Below the pieces are notes generated by a model that was given only the letters and a program-made list of their open reading frames with translations, searched no databases and was not told the DNA's origin. Of a stretch of DNA of 64,000 nucleotides, positions 57,160 through 64,000 are shown piece by piece. The stretch covers positions 124,001 through 188,000 of the forward strand of contig NZ_JALJRY010000010.1 of the NCBI RefSeq assembly GCF_024519455.1. The letters run 5' to 3'. The DNA comes from Streptomyces sp. STR69. GTDB lineage: Bacteria; Actinomycetota; Actinomycetes; Streptomycetales; Streptomycetaceae. Positions within the stretch are counted from its first letter, which is position 1; every line of letters begins with the position of its first letter. The position numbers were made by a program, and so were the translations under genes.

Positions 57160-57927
57160 ATGACCACCACTCGCACCCCCCGCATTCCTCCCCTCCCGCC
57201 GGCCGAATGGCCCCCGGTCCTGCGGTCGTTGCTCGCCGACTCCCACCAGGACGGGCCCGGCCGGGAGAACCTGTTCGGCACCCTCGCCCACCACCCCGTC
57301 CTGGCCCACGCCTGGCTCTCCCTCGCCCGCGTCCTCACCCACGAGGGCACCCTCGGCCACCGCAGACGCGAGCTGATCGTCCTGCGCGTCGCCCACCGGC
57401 TCGACGCGCCCTACGTCCACCGGCGGCATCGCACCCCGGCCGCGGACGCCGGACTGACGGACACGGAGATCGATGCGACGGCGGCCGACCTGGACACCCA
57501 CGCCTGGGCGGGCGAGGACCGCATCCTCCTGGAGGCGGCCGACCTGCTGACCGCCAACCTCCCTTTGTCCGACGGGCTTTGGGACCGGCTGGCCCGCGCC
57601 CTTCGCCCCGAGCAACTCGTCGAACTCCTGGTCCTGACCGGCCAGACCGCCACCATGTGCACGACCCTCAATGTCCTGCGCACCCCCTCGGACACCACGG
57701 CCCAGCCCGCTCTCACCGTCCTCCTGGACCTCGAACGCTGTTGCAGCGCGGGCCAGTGCGTCGGCGCGGCGCCCGAGGTGTTCGAGCAGGCCGAGGAGGA
57801 CGGCCGGGTCGCCCTGCTCGTCCCGGACCCGGACACGCGGTACGTCGACGAGGTCCGGTTCGCCGCCGACCTGTGCCCCAGCGGCGCCATCACGCTGGTC
57901 GACGACGAGGAGCCGACCCTCCCATGA
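57160..57927 (+). CDS. Carboxymuconolactone-decarboxylase-like protein fused to a ferredoxin
   Basis: A 255-residue fusion. Residues ~1-175 follow the CMD/AhpD-like helical pattern (LFGTLAHHPVLAHAWLSLAR, GHRRRELIVLRVAHRLDAPY, DAGLTDTEIDA) but lack the CxxC site. Residues ~185-245 are a [3Fe-4S]-type ferredoxin as used by streptomycete P450s: DLERCCSAGQCVGAAPEVFE with the first cysteines and AADLCPSGAITLVDD with the last Cys-Pro. The neighbour gene, overlapping by four bases, is the P450, so the ferredoxin half most likely feeds it electrons. ATG 57160 is used. The function of the CMD half is open: scaffold, decarboxylase-like or isomerase. Confidence 0.88.
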   Translation: MTTTRTPRIPPLPPAEWPPVLRSLLADSHQDGPGRENLFGTLAHHPVLAHAWLSLARVLTHEGTLGHRRRELIVLRVAHRLDAPYVHRRHRTPAADAGLTDTEIDATAADLDTHAWAGEDRILLEAADLLTANLPLSDGLWDRLARALRPEQLVELLVLTGQTATMCTTLNVLRTPSDTTAQPALTVLLDLERCCSAGQCVGAAPEVFEQAEEDGRVALLVPDPDTRYVDEVRFAADLCPSGAITLVDDEEPTLP

Positions 57928-59114
57928 CGACCGTCACCGCCATCAACCTCCCTGCTCCCTACGGCAGTTGCCCCTTCTCTCCGCCGCCCGCCTACACCGA
58001 CGCCGCCCGTGAGGCCGCTGTCACTCAGGCCGTGCTGCCGGACGGCACCGCGTGCTGGCTGGTCACCGGCTACGACGAGGTCAGGGCCGTGCTGGCCGAC
58101 GCCCGCTTCAGCGCCGACGCGCGCACACCGGGCTTCCCCTTCCTCTCCGCCGGGCAGCGTGAACTGGCCACCGCCAAGCCGAGTTTCATCCGCATGGACG
58201 ACCCCGAGCACGCCAGGCTGCGCCGGATGGTCAGCAAGGACTTCCTGGTCAGGCGGATCGAGGAACTGCGCCCGGGCATCCAGGACATCGTCGACCGGGC
58301 CGTGGACCGCATGACCGACGGCCGCACCTCCGCCGACCTGGTGGCGGACTTCGCGCTGCCGATCCCCTCGCTGGTCATCTGTCTGATGCTCGGGGTGCCG
58401 TACGAGGACCACGAGCTGTTCCAGTCGCTCAGCCGCACTCTCCTCGACAACCGCACCACCCGACCGGAGGCGGAGCGGGCACACGCCCAACTCATGGGCT
58501 ACTTGGCAGAATTGGCCGAGCGCAAGCGCAGCCGTCCCGCCGACGACATCCTCAGCCGGCTCGCCGCCCGCGAGGACCTGACCGACCAGGAGACGGCGTC
58601 ACTCGGCTTCCTCCTGCTCGTCACCGGGCACGAGTCCACCGCGAACATGACGGCCGTCAGTGTGCTCGCTCTGCTCCAACGCCCGGACCAGTCGGACTTG
58701 TTGCGCGCGGAACCGGACCTGGTCCGAGGCGCCGTGGAGGAACTGCTGCGCCACCTCACGATCATCCACCTGGGCCTGGGGCGCGCGGCGACCGAGACCG
58801 TGCGGGTGGGCGGGGTGACGATCCCGGCCGGGGACGGCGTGATCTGCATGCTGTCCACGGCCAACCGGGACCGCCAACTCTTCGGTGACGGGGACGACTT
58901 GGACCTCACCCGGGACGCCCGCCGCCATGTCGCCTTCGGCTACGGCATCCACCAGTGCCTGGGGCAGACCCTGGCCCGCGTGGAACTCCAGATCGTCCTC
59001 ACCACCCTGCTCCGCCGCCTGCCCGGCCTGCGCCTCGCCGTCCCCGCCGACCAACTCGCCTACAACCAGGACAACATCGTGTACGGGCTGCGCGCGCTCC
59101 CGGTGACCTGGTAG
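57924..59114 (+). CDS. Cytochrome P450
   Basis: A 396-residue soluble bacterial P450. Landmarks: the I-helix LLVTGHESTANMT (GHEST instead of GHETT), the ExxR motif in VEELLRHL, and the heme-binding loop FGYGIHQCLGQTLAR with the Cys ligand. It resembles CYP105/107-like tailoring enzymes. The ATG overlaps the stop of the ferredoxin-fusion gene (ATGA), which argues for stoichiometric production. It probably oxidises the acyl product of the ketosynthases. It is the last gene of the operon; a GAF-ANTAR gene converges on it 13 bases away, with no hairpin space between. Confidence 0.93.
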   Translation: MTTVTAINLPAPYGSCPFSPPPAYTDAAREAAVTQAVLPDGTACWLVTGYDEVRAVLADARFSADARTPGFPFLSAGQRELATAKPSFIRMDDPEHARLRRMVSKDFLVRRIEELRPGIQDIVDRAVDRMTDGRTSADLVADFALPIPSLVICLMLGVPYEDHELFQSLSRTLLDNRTTRPEAERAHAQLMGYLAELAERKRSRPADDILSRLAAREDLTDQETASLGFLLLVTGHESTANMTAVSVLALLQRPDQSDLLRAEPDLVRGAVEELLRHLTIIHLGLGRAATETVRVGGVTIPAGDGVICMLSTANRDRQLFGDGDDLDLTRDARRHVAFGYGIHQCLGQTLARVELQIVLTTLLRRLPGLRLAVPADQLAYNQDNIVYGLRALPVTW

Positions 59115-59127
59115 CGGCGGGCCCGGT

Positions 59128-59859
59128 TCACCCCCCGGTCAGACCGGGATCGGCGCGCCCGTCGACCACCTCACGTGCCACGGCGCTCAGCAGCCGCTGA
59201 CGTGAGCGCGCATGTGTGCGCAGGAGGTCGAAGGCGTCGTCCACGGTCATCTCCAGCCGAGCCGCGAGCACTCCCTTGGCCTGTTCGATGACGATGCGGT
59301 TGCTCAGGGCGAGTTCCAGCTGGGTCGCGAGGGTCCGGCTGCGGTCGGTCTCGCGCGCGCGTTCCAGGGTGACGGCGGTGAAGTCCGCCATCGACTGGCC
59401 GAGCGTCAGTGTTCCCGGAGTGAGGAGGCTCTGTCGGGCGTGGGAGAGAAGTACGAGCGCACCGCTGATTCCGGTGTGTCCGCGCAGGGGGAGGGCCACC
59501 ACGCGGGCGTAGCCGAGACCGAGGGCTCTGGGGGCGTAGTGCGGCCAGCGCTGCCTGGCGGGCCGGCCGTCGAGCGCCGCCTGGGTCGGGGGCGTACGGG
59601 TGCGGTGGCAGTCGTTGCCGGGGCCTTCGCGCCAGCCGACGGCGTCCTGTTCCAGCCGGGACACCGCGGGGTCGGAGCCCGCCACGTGAGCCGCCTCGCG
59701 CTCGTCGGGGGCGAACACCACGGCCGCGGCGCCGACGCCGAGCAGGGACGGGCTGTCGTGCGCGAGGACCCCGAGGGTTCCGGCGACGTCCAGGGGACCG
59801 TCCGTCATACAGCCGGCCAGGGCCACGAAGACGTCGGCCAGCCGCTGTTCGGGCGTCAT
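59128..59859 (-). CDS. GAF-ANTAR regulator 1
   Basis: A 243-residue protein with an N-terminal GAF domain (about residues 10-160: LADVFVALAGCMTDGPLDVA, ALGLGYARVVALPL, SGALVLLSHARQSL) and a C-terminal ANTAR domain (ALSNRIVIEQAKGVLAARLE, MTVDDAFDLLRTHARSRQRL). ANTAR domains bind two-hexaloop RNA and act as transcription antiterminators; the GAF domain presumably senses a small ligand. No obvious two-hexaloop target is seen in the window. ATG 59859 lies 12 bases downstream of the end of the neighbouring GAF-ANTAR gene. Confidence 0.88.
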   Translation of the reverse strand: MTPEQRLADVFVALAGCMTDGPLDVAGTLGVLAHDSPSLLGVGAAAVVFAPDEREAAHVAGSDPAVSRLEQDAVGWREGPGNDCHRTRTPPTQAALDGRPARQRWPHYAPRALGLGYARVVALPLRGHTGISGALVLLSHARQSLLTPGTLTLGQSMADFTAVTLERARETDRSRTLATQLELALSNRIVIEQAKGVLAARLEMTVDDAFDLLRTHARSRQRLLSAVAREVVDGRADPGLTGG

Positions 59860-59871
59860 GGTGCCTCTTCC

Positions 59872-60726
59872 TCAGTCGGGTTCCGGGTCGCCGCGCAGGA
59901 TCCGCCGGGAGATCATGTCGAGAGACAGTTCCTCGGCGAACGCCCGGGCCTTGATGAGTGCCAGTGCGTCGTCGACGGGACAGCCGAGCCGTGCTGAGAG
60001 CATGCCCGCGGCCTGTTGCACGGTCACCCGGTGGTCGGTGCCGCCGTAGAGGTCCGGGTCGGCGTCGGGGCCGAGCAGCACGATACGGGTGAGGGCTTCG
60101 GCGACCGCCGCGAGATCGGCCGGCCCGGCGAGGACGGGCCGCGGGTCGAAGACCGCCAGTGCGCCGATGCAACCGGCCGCCGTCCCCAGCGGAACGGCGG
60201 CCACGGAGGTGATGCCCAGGGAGGCGAGGGCGCGTCCGTAGCCGGGCCAGCGTGTCCCGATCGCCGGGCCGGACGCGTGGACCGGGCGGCGTACCGACGC
60301 GGCGTCCCGGGAGGGGCCCTCACCGAGGACGTACTCCAACTCCTGCGCGGCCCGGGACTGTTCGTCGGACACGGCGACCGCGAGCTGGTTCTGGCCGGAG
60401 TCGACCAGGATGAGCGCCGCGCTGTCCGTGCCGCACGCCTCCGCGACACCGGTCATGAACCGGGGCTGGGCTCCCTGTCCCGGAGTCCATTCCGCCGTAC
60501 GGCGGGCGAAGGCCTCCTGGAGGCTTGCCGAGGAACGATGGCACGCGGCCGATCGCCGGTGCGTGGCCGCGATCCGCGCGTGGAACTCGCGTCCGGGTCT
60601 CGCCGCCAGGAGTTCGTGATGGGCGGCGGCCGCCTCGGCCCGCTCCGCGCGCTCGATCGCGCGGGCGGCACGGCCCAGTGCCAGCGCTGCCAGACCGAGG
60701 GCTTCTTCGGGCCCCTGCGGATTCAT
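59872..60726 (-). CDS. GAF-ANTAR regulator 2
   Basis: A 284-residue protein with a helical N-terminal segment (about residues 10-75, Ala/Glu/Arg-rich, coiled-coil-like), a GAF domain (about 85-205; FMTGVAEACGTDSAALILVD, GITSVAAVPLGTAAGCIGAL) and an ANTAR domain (TDHRVTVQQAAGMLSARLGC, PVDDALALIKARAFAEELSL). It is a second, longer relative of the gene downstream and is probably in the same transcript (12 bp apart). ATG 60726. The CheR-PAS gene ends 22 bases upstream of it, so all may belong to one operon. Confidence 0.85.
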   Translation of the reverse strand: MNPQGPEEALGLAALALGRAARAIERAERAEAAAAHHELLAARPGREFHARIAATHRRSAACHRSSASLQEAFARRTAEWTPGQGAQPRFMTGVAEACGTDSAALILVDSGQNQLAVAVSDEQSRAAQELEYVLGEGPSRDAASVRRPVHASGPAIGTRWPGYGRALASLGITSVAAVPLGTAAGCIGALAVFDPRPVLAGPADLAAVAEALTRIVLLGPDADPDLYGGTDHRVTVQQAAGMLSARLGCPVDDALALIKARAFAEELSLDMISRRILRGDPEPD

Positions 60727-60748
60727 ATCCGAAGCGTACGCCGCAGGG

Positions 60749-62614
60749 TCAGTCGGAGCCGTGACTTCGGCCTTCCTCCATCAGCAGGACGACGCCTCCG
60801 TTGTGGCTGTCGAACGGCGAACAGAACACATCGCAGGTAATGGACCGGCCGATACGGCTCAGGGCCTCCAGCGTGATCGGTCCGGTGCGTTCACGGGTCT
60901 CCATGCAGGTGCGCACTATGGGCAGCAGCACATCGGTGGGCAGTCCGAAGTCCAGTGCGAAGAACTCCTCGTCGAGGACCTCGTCCATCCGCAGCCCCCA
61001 CAGGTCGACCGCGCCCCGGTTCCAGCTCTTGACCTTCAGGTCGTGGTCCAGGACCACCACACCGGCCTCGATGCTGGTCAGGACGGCCGTCAGGAAGGCC
61101 CTGGCCTCGTTCAGGTCCTCGGTGCGGATGCGCATCTCGTCGTTCATGGTCTCCAGTTCCTCGTTGCCGGACTGGAGTTCCTCGTTGGTGGTCTCCAACT
61201 CTTCGTTGGTCGACTGGAGTTCCTCGTTGGTGGTCTCCAACTCCTCGACGCTGGACTGGAGTTCTTCGTTGGTGGTCTCCAACTCTTCGTTGGTCGACTG
61301 GAGTTCCTCGTAGGCCGTCTCCAGATCCTCGCGCACCCGCTTGACCTCGGCCTTCAACTGCGAGGCCACGGTGACGTCGATGAAGGAGACGCTGGTGGCG
61401 ACATGCAGGCTGTTGGGCCCGGTCAGGGGCTGGACGAGGATGTCGAAGTACTGGAGGTCCTCGCCCACCCTGCGCTCGACCCTGTTGACGCGGAGGGTCC
61501 GGCGCTCATGCGTGGACTGGTCGATCAGAGAGCGGAGTTCGACCGGCCGGTAGGAGATCTCCAGGTCCTGGAGGGGGCGGCCGATGTCGGTGGGGGTGAG
61601 GGAGAACTGGACCCTCGCCTGACTGTTGATCACCACGACGACTCCGTCGTCGTCGACGGCGATCGACGGGACCGGGCCCGCGTCGAGGACCAGGTCGCGC
61701 AGCTGGCGGCTGCGCGCGACCGAGTGCGGTGCGACGCCCGCGCCGGCTCTGATCTTCGCCGGCGTCGGGTGGTACGGCAGTCCGGCGTCGCCCGGGCGGC
61801 GCCGGAAGACGCGCTGACGCATGTTGACCACGTCGAACCGGTCGGCGTCGTTCAGCAGCATCTCCGCCTTGCCGAGGAACAGGAAGGCGTTCTTGCGCAG
61901 CGCGAAGTGGAACCGGTCGACGATCTGCGTCTGGGCCTCGACGTTGAAGTACATCAGCGTGTTGCGGCAGATGAGCAGGTCGAGCCGGGAGATCGGGGCG
62001 TCGCGAGTGATGTCGTGCCGCCCGAAGATCACCCGGCGCCGCAGGTCGGGGCGGAAACCGAACACCGCGCCGTTCTGCTCGAAGTACTTCTCGCGCAGCT
62101 CCGCGGGGATGGCCTCCAGGGACTTCTCCGGGTACTGGCCCGACCGGGCCTGCCGCAGCGCTTCCTCGTCGATGTCCGTGGCGTAGATCTTGACGCGGCG
62201 CAGACACTCCTCCAGGCCGAGCGCCTCCGCGAACATGACAGCCAGGGAGTACGCCTCCTCGCCGCTGGAACAGCCCGCGCTCCAGACCCTGATCTCCTGG
62301 TCGGGTGCGACGTCCGCGAGCATTTCGGGGACCACTTCCCGCTGCAGGAAGGTCCAGGCGTCCGGATCGCGGAAGAACGACGTGACGTTGATCAGGATCG
62401 TGTTGAAGAGGGCGTCGAACTCGTCCGAGCTGGTTTCGAGGAGATCCTGGTAGTCGGTGTAGGTGTGGACACCCACGTCGTTCATCCGCTTGTTGATGCG
62501 CCGGCCCAGGGTGGAGCGTTTGTAGCCCGTGAAGTCGAAGCCGCGAGCGTCCCTGATGAAGACGAGCAGCTCCTCCAGTGCCTCGTCGGTGGCGGCGTTC
62601 TGAGATTCGCTCAT
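60749..62614 (-). CDS. CheR-type methyltransferase with PAS domains and a heptad coiled coil
   Basis: A 621-residue protein. Residues 1-270 are a CheR methyltransferase: FNTILINVTSFFRDPDAWTF, IRVWSAGCSSGEEAYSLAVM (SAM site), IYATDIDEEAL and LLICRNTLMYFN. A PAS-like domain (about 300-415) is followed by a near-perfect run of heptads (EELQSTN, EELETTN and variants, about residues 430-490) and a second PAS domain (about 505-610: VLTSIEAGVVVLDHDLKVKS). No kinase domain is present. The ATG overlaps the CheB-like stop by one base. Chemoreceptor genes are absent, so it likely modifies another signalling protein. GTG 62617 is an alternative start. Confidence 0.9.
   Translation of the reverse strand: MSESQNAATDEALEELLVFIRDARGFDFTGYKRSTLGRRINKRMNDVGVHTYTDYQDLLETSSDEFDALFNTILINVTSFFRDPDAWTFLQREVVPEMLADVAPDQEIRVWSAGCSSGEEAYSLAVMFAEALGLEECLRRVKIYATDIDEEALRQARSGQYPEKSLEAIPAELREKYFEQNGAVFGFRPDLRRRVIFGRHDITRDAPISRLDLLICRNTLMYFNVEAQTQIVDRFHFALRKNAFLFLGKAEMLLNDADRFDVVNMRQRVFRRRPGDAGLPYHPTPAKIRAGAGVAPHSVARSRQLRDLVLDAGPVPSIAVDDDGVVVVINSQARVQFSLTPTDIGRPLQDLEISYRPVELRSLIDQSTHERRTLRVNRVERRVGEDLQYFDILVQPLTGPNSLHVATSVSFIDVTVASQLKAEVKRVREDLETAYEELQSTNEELETTNEELQSSVEELETTNEELQSTNEELETTNEELQSGNEELETMNDEMRIRTEDLNEARAFLTAVLTSIEAGVVVLDHDLKVKSWNRGAVDLWGLRMDEVLDEEFFALDFGLPTDVLLPIVRTCMETRERTGPITLEALSRIGRSITCDVFCSPFDSHNGGVVLLMEEGRSHGSD
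61145..61325. repeat. Tandem 21/42-bp repeats encoding coiled-coil heptads
   Basis: On the plus strand GTTCCTCGTTGGTGGTCTCC and CAACTCTTCGTTGGTCGACT recur in register, giving about nine 21-bp units. They encode EELQSTN and EELETTN heptads of the CheR-PAS protein. The nucleotide identity between units exceeds what coding constraint needs, suggesting recent duplication or gene conversion. Confidence 0.7.
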
Positions 62615-63213
62615 CACTGCTTCTCGGCCTCGACGAGTCCGCGGACGACCGTGGCGATCTCCGCGAGGGGAAGGACGTAGTCCGCCGCTCCCGTGTCCAC
62701 CGCCGCCTGGGGCATCCCCTTGAACTCCGCCGACAGCGGATCCTCGACGATCACCGTGCCCCCGCGCGACTTGACGGCGTCCACTCCCATCGCGCCGTCG
62801 CTGCCGGTCCCGGTGAGCACACAGGCGATGGCCCGCGGTCCGTAGGCCCCGGCGACCGATTCGAAGAGGAGGTCGGCGGATGGACGTACGAAGTGGACGA
62901 GCTTGGTGTTGGACAGCGTCATCACGCCGTCGGAGTCGATGAGGAGATGCCGGTCGGGAGGGGCGATGTACACGGTGCCGGGCAGCGCGCGCTCCTCGGC
63001 CTCCGCGAGCTTGACCGGAAGGTCGGTGCGGCGGGAGAGGACGTCGGCGATCACCGTCCGGTGCCGCGGGTCGAGGTGCTGAACCACCAGCACCGGTACC
63101 GGGAGATCAGGGTCCAGCATCCCGAGAAGGACGATCAGCCCGTGGATGCCGCCGGCAGATGACGCGACAGCGACGATCGCGTAGGGGTCCTCCTGGGACT
63201 GATCAGCTGTCAC
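62614..63213 (-). CDS. CheB-type protein-glutamate methylesterase (catalytic domain only)
   Basis: A 199-residue CheB methylesterase domain with the triad positions: Ser in AVASSAGGIHGL, His in VVQHLDPRHRT and Asp in TGTGSDGAMGVDAV. The response-regulator receiver domain of classical CheB is missing, as in stand-alone CheB and CheB-CheR fusions. It would remove methyl groups, or deamidate glutamines, on a partner protein. The stop overlaps the start of the CheR-PAS gene (TGATG), so the two are made together and probably act as an opposing pair. ATG 63213; the upstream region 63214-63550 is shared with the STAS gene. Confidence 0.92.
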   Translation of the reverse strand: MTADQSQEDPYAIVAVASSAGGIHGLIVLLGMLDPDLPVPVLVVQHLDPRHRTVIADVLSRRTDLPVKLAEAEERALPGTVYIAPPDRHLLIDSDGVMTLSNTKLVHFVRPSADLLFESVAGAYGPRAIACVLTGTGSDGAMGVDAVKSRGGTVIVEDPLSAEFKGMPQAAVDTGAADYVLPLAEIATVVRGLVEAEKQ

Positions 63214-63550
63214 ACGGCGAGCCTAGCGGAGGAGCCACCAGGTGGCGGGGCGGTGAGGGGGTCGGCGGACGGACGGGACGAGGGCTCCCGTCCCTTTTCT
63301 TTCAGCCGCGCCGGAGGCCTGTGCATATATGCGAGAAAGGCGCGCGCGTTCAACGTCAAGACCTCATCCCGAATATCACTCCAACGGGGCATCATGCTCC
63401 ATGAAGAAGGGCATATGCACGTATTTATGATCCGCCCCCGACCTAGGATTCCCTTGTTTCGTCACCCCTGCTCCCGGTGGCCGTGGACCCCTGTCGTCAT
63501 CCGCCCCGGAACCGGTGCGGACAGCCCGCTGAATTCACGGTGATGTCTCC
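63214..63550. other. Divergent intergenic region, AT-rich core
   Basis: These 337 bp hold no convincing gene. The stretch 63320-63450 is unusually AT-rich for the window and contains TGCATATATGC (63321-63331) and GCATATGC (63411-63418) plus repeats of GGGCAT (63387, 63409). It presumably carries the promoters of the CheB-CheR operon and of the STAS gene. An open frame at 63253-63543 has no ribosome site or protein-like composition. Confidence 0.45.
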
Positions 63551-63922
63551 ATGCCCCGGGAAACCCTTCCGCCGAATCGATACGTCCGCGTCTACCGGAC
63601 ACCAGGGCGCACAGTCGTCGAACTCCACGGCGCGATCGACATCGCCGCCGTCCTTCACCTCGCTCCGGAACTCGACGCGGTGACGGACGGCCCGAACCCC
63701 TCGGTGGTGATCGACCTGACCCCGGTCGAGTTCCTGGACTGCTCCGGGCTGAGGCTGTTGTGCCGTGCTCGGCTGCGCGTCGAGGAACGGGACGGACAAC
63801 TGACGCTCGTCTGCCCCCAGCCCATGATCCGCAAGATGCTGCGGATCACGGGCCTCCTCCGGTTCTTCACCCTGTCGGCCACCCTGGACGAGGCGCTCGG
63901 CCGCCACGCGTCCGCGAGCTGA
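63551..63922 (+). CDS. STAS-domain anti-sigma-factor antagonist
   Basis: A 123-residue STAS protein. Strand TVVELHGAIDIAAVLHLAPE and the phosphorylation loop VIDLTPVEFLDCSGLRLLCR place the regulatory Ser at residue 65 (DCSGL), as in SpoIIAA/RsbV/BldG-type antagonists. In its unphosphorylated form such a protein sequesters an anti-sigma factor and frees a sigma factor. No cognate anti-sigma kinase is visible within the window. The ATG at 63551 is divergent from the CheB-CheR genes. GGTGATG just upstream offers only a weak ribosome site. Confidence 0.9.
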   Translation: MPRETLPPNRYVRVYRTPGRTVVELHGAIDIAAVLHLAPELDAVTDGPNPSVVIDLTPVEFLDCSGLRLLCRARLRVEERDGQLTLVCPQPMIRKMLRITGLLRFFTLSATLDEALGRHASAS

Positions 63923-63939
63923 CGCACCCTTCCTGCGGG

Positions 63940-64000
63940 TCAGAAGACGCGCCCGAGGTCCTGCCGCACGATCGTCCGCATGCTGTGCTCGGCGAGTGCG
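63940..64000 (-). CDS. C-terminal end of an unidentified gene (runs off window)
   Basis: Only the last 20 codons are inside: a minus-strand frame reading ALAEHSMRTIVRQDLGRVF then TGA at 63942-63940. The composition is protein-like and the stop lies 17 bases from the convergent STAS stop. The family cannot be determined from so little sequence. Confidence 0.4.
   Translation of the reverse strand, partial: ALAEHSMRTIVRQDLGRVF

Noticed and set aside
61145..61325. CRISPR-like array from the regularly spaced repeats
   Set aside because: The units are contiguous without unique spacers and encode coiled-coil heptads in frame; no cas genes are present.
63253..63543. 96-codon plus-strand open frame before the STAS gene
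   Set aside because: No ribosome site, mixed composition, and it covers the AT-rich divergent promoter region.

Overview
The window looks like a piece of a Streptomyces (or very close actinomycete) chromosome. It is very GC-rich throughout, GTG starts are frequent, genes often overlap by 1-4 bases (ATGA, TGATG, GTGA), and many families are streptomycete trademarks: XRE/DUF5753 with DUF397, DUF6461, DUF6479, DUF7144, DUF6445, GAF-ANTAR, sortase LAETG proteins and extragenic GC repeats of a type I recall from other Streptomyces genomes. I saw no rRNA, tRNA, CRISPR array, insertion sequence or phage module.

Layout. 1-9.8 kb: a truncated, probably TerF/VWA-like gene, DUF6461, a FUSC-type membrane protein, an exo/endonuclease-phosphatase family protein, membrane proteins, a secreted SH3 protein, an NAD(P)H-binding protein, a SpoIIE-type phosphatase and an unrecognised protein carrying an in-frame repeat. 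9.8-17.4 kb: an M20 amidohydrolase, two tandem secreted NPP1/NLP proteins, a MscS-like membrane protein, a shortened Uma2 protein, a tiny secreted peptide, and an XRE/DUF397 pair followed by an HTH-TPR regulator. 17.5-33.6 kb: a YcgR/YcgQ-like permease pair, a TerD-nuclease fusion, a lipoprotein, a DJ-1 protein, an editing-domain-less threonyl-tRNA synthetase preceded by a candidate threonine leader peptide, a nucleoside hydrolase, an LAETG protein, an alpha-glucosidase, DUF4142, AhpD-like, DUF1062 and DUF6445 proteins, and membrane proteins. 33.7-39.6 kb: DUF6479, gene remnants, an orphan histidine kinase and large secreted proteins (beta-propeller, RTX-like).

39.8-51.0 kb is an 11-kb minus-strand phosphate-transporter-like locus in the order pstC, pstA, two membrane-anchored PstS-like proteins, a secreted PstS/FN3/Ig protein, a sortase-like protein without its catalytic Cys and His, and pstB. 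Overlaps couple the first four genes; a strong hairpin precedes the last three.

53.4-59.1 kb is a compact biosynthetic operon: FabH-like ketosynthase, acyl carrier protein, FabF-like ketosynthase, a second divergent FabH/OleA-like enzyme, a carboxymuconolactone-decarboxylase-like protein fused to a ferredoxin, and a cytochrome P450. It has no ketoreductase, dehydratase or thioesterase, so it probably borrows from primary fatty-acid metabolism. Directly beyond it, 59.1-63.9 kb is a signalling block: two GAF-ANTAR proteins, a CheR-PAS protein translationally coupled to a CheB methylesterase without any chemotaxis genes, and a STAS anti-sigma-factor antagonist.

The signals I consider most worth checking are the ketosynthase/ferredoxin/P450 operon, the threonine-codon leader before the short ThrRS, the Pst-like locus with a catalytically dead sortase fold, and the TerD-nuclease fusion.
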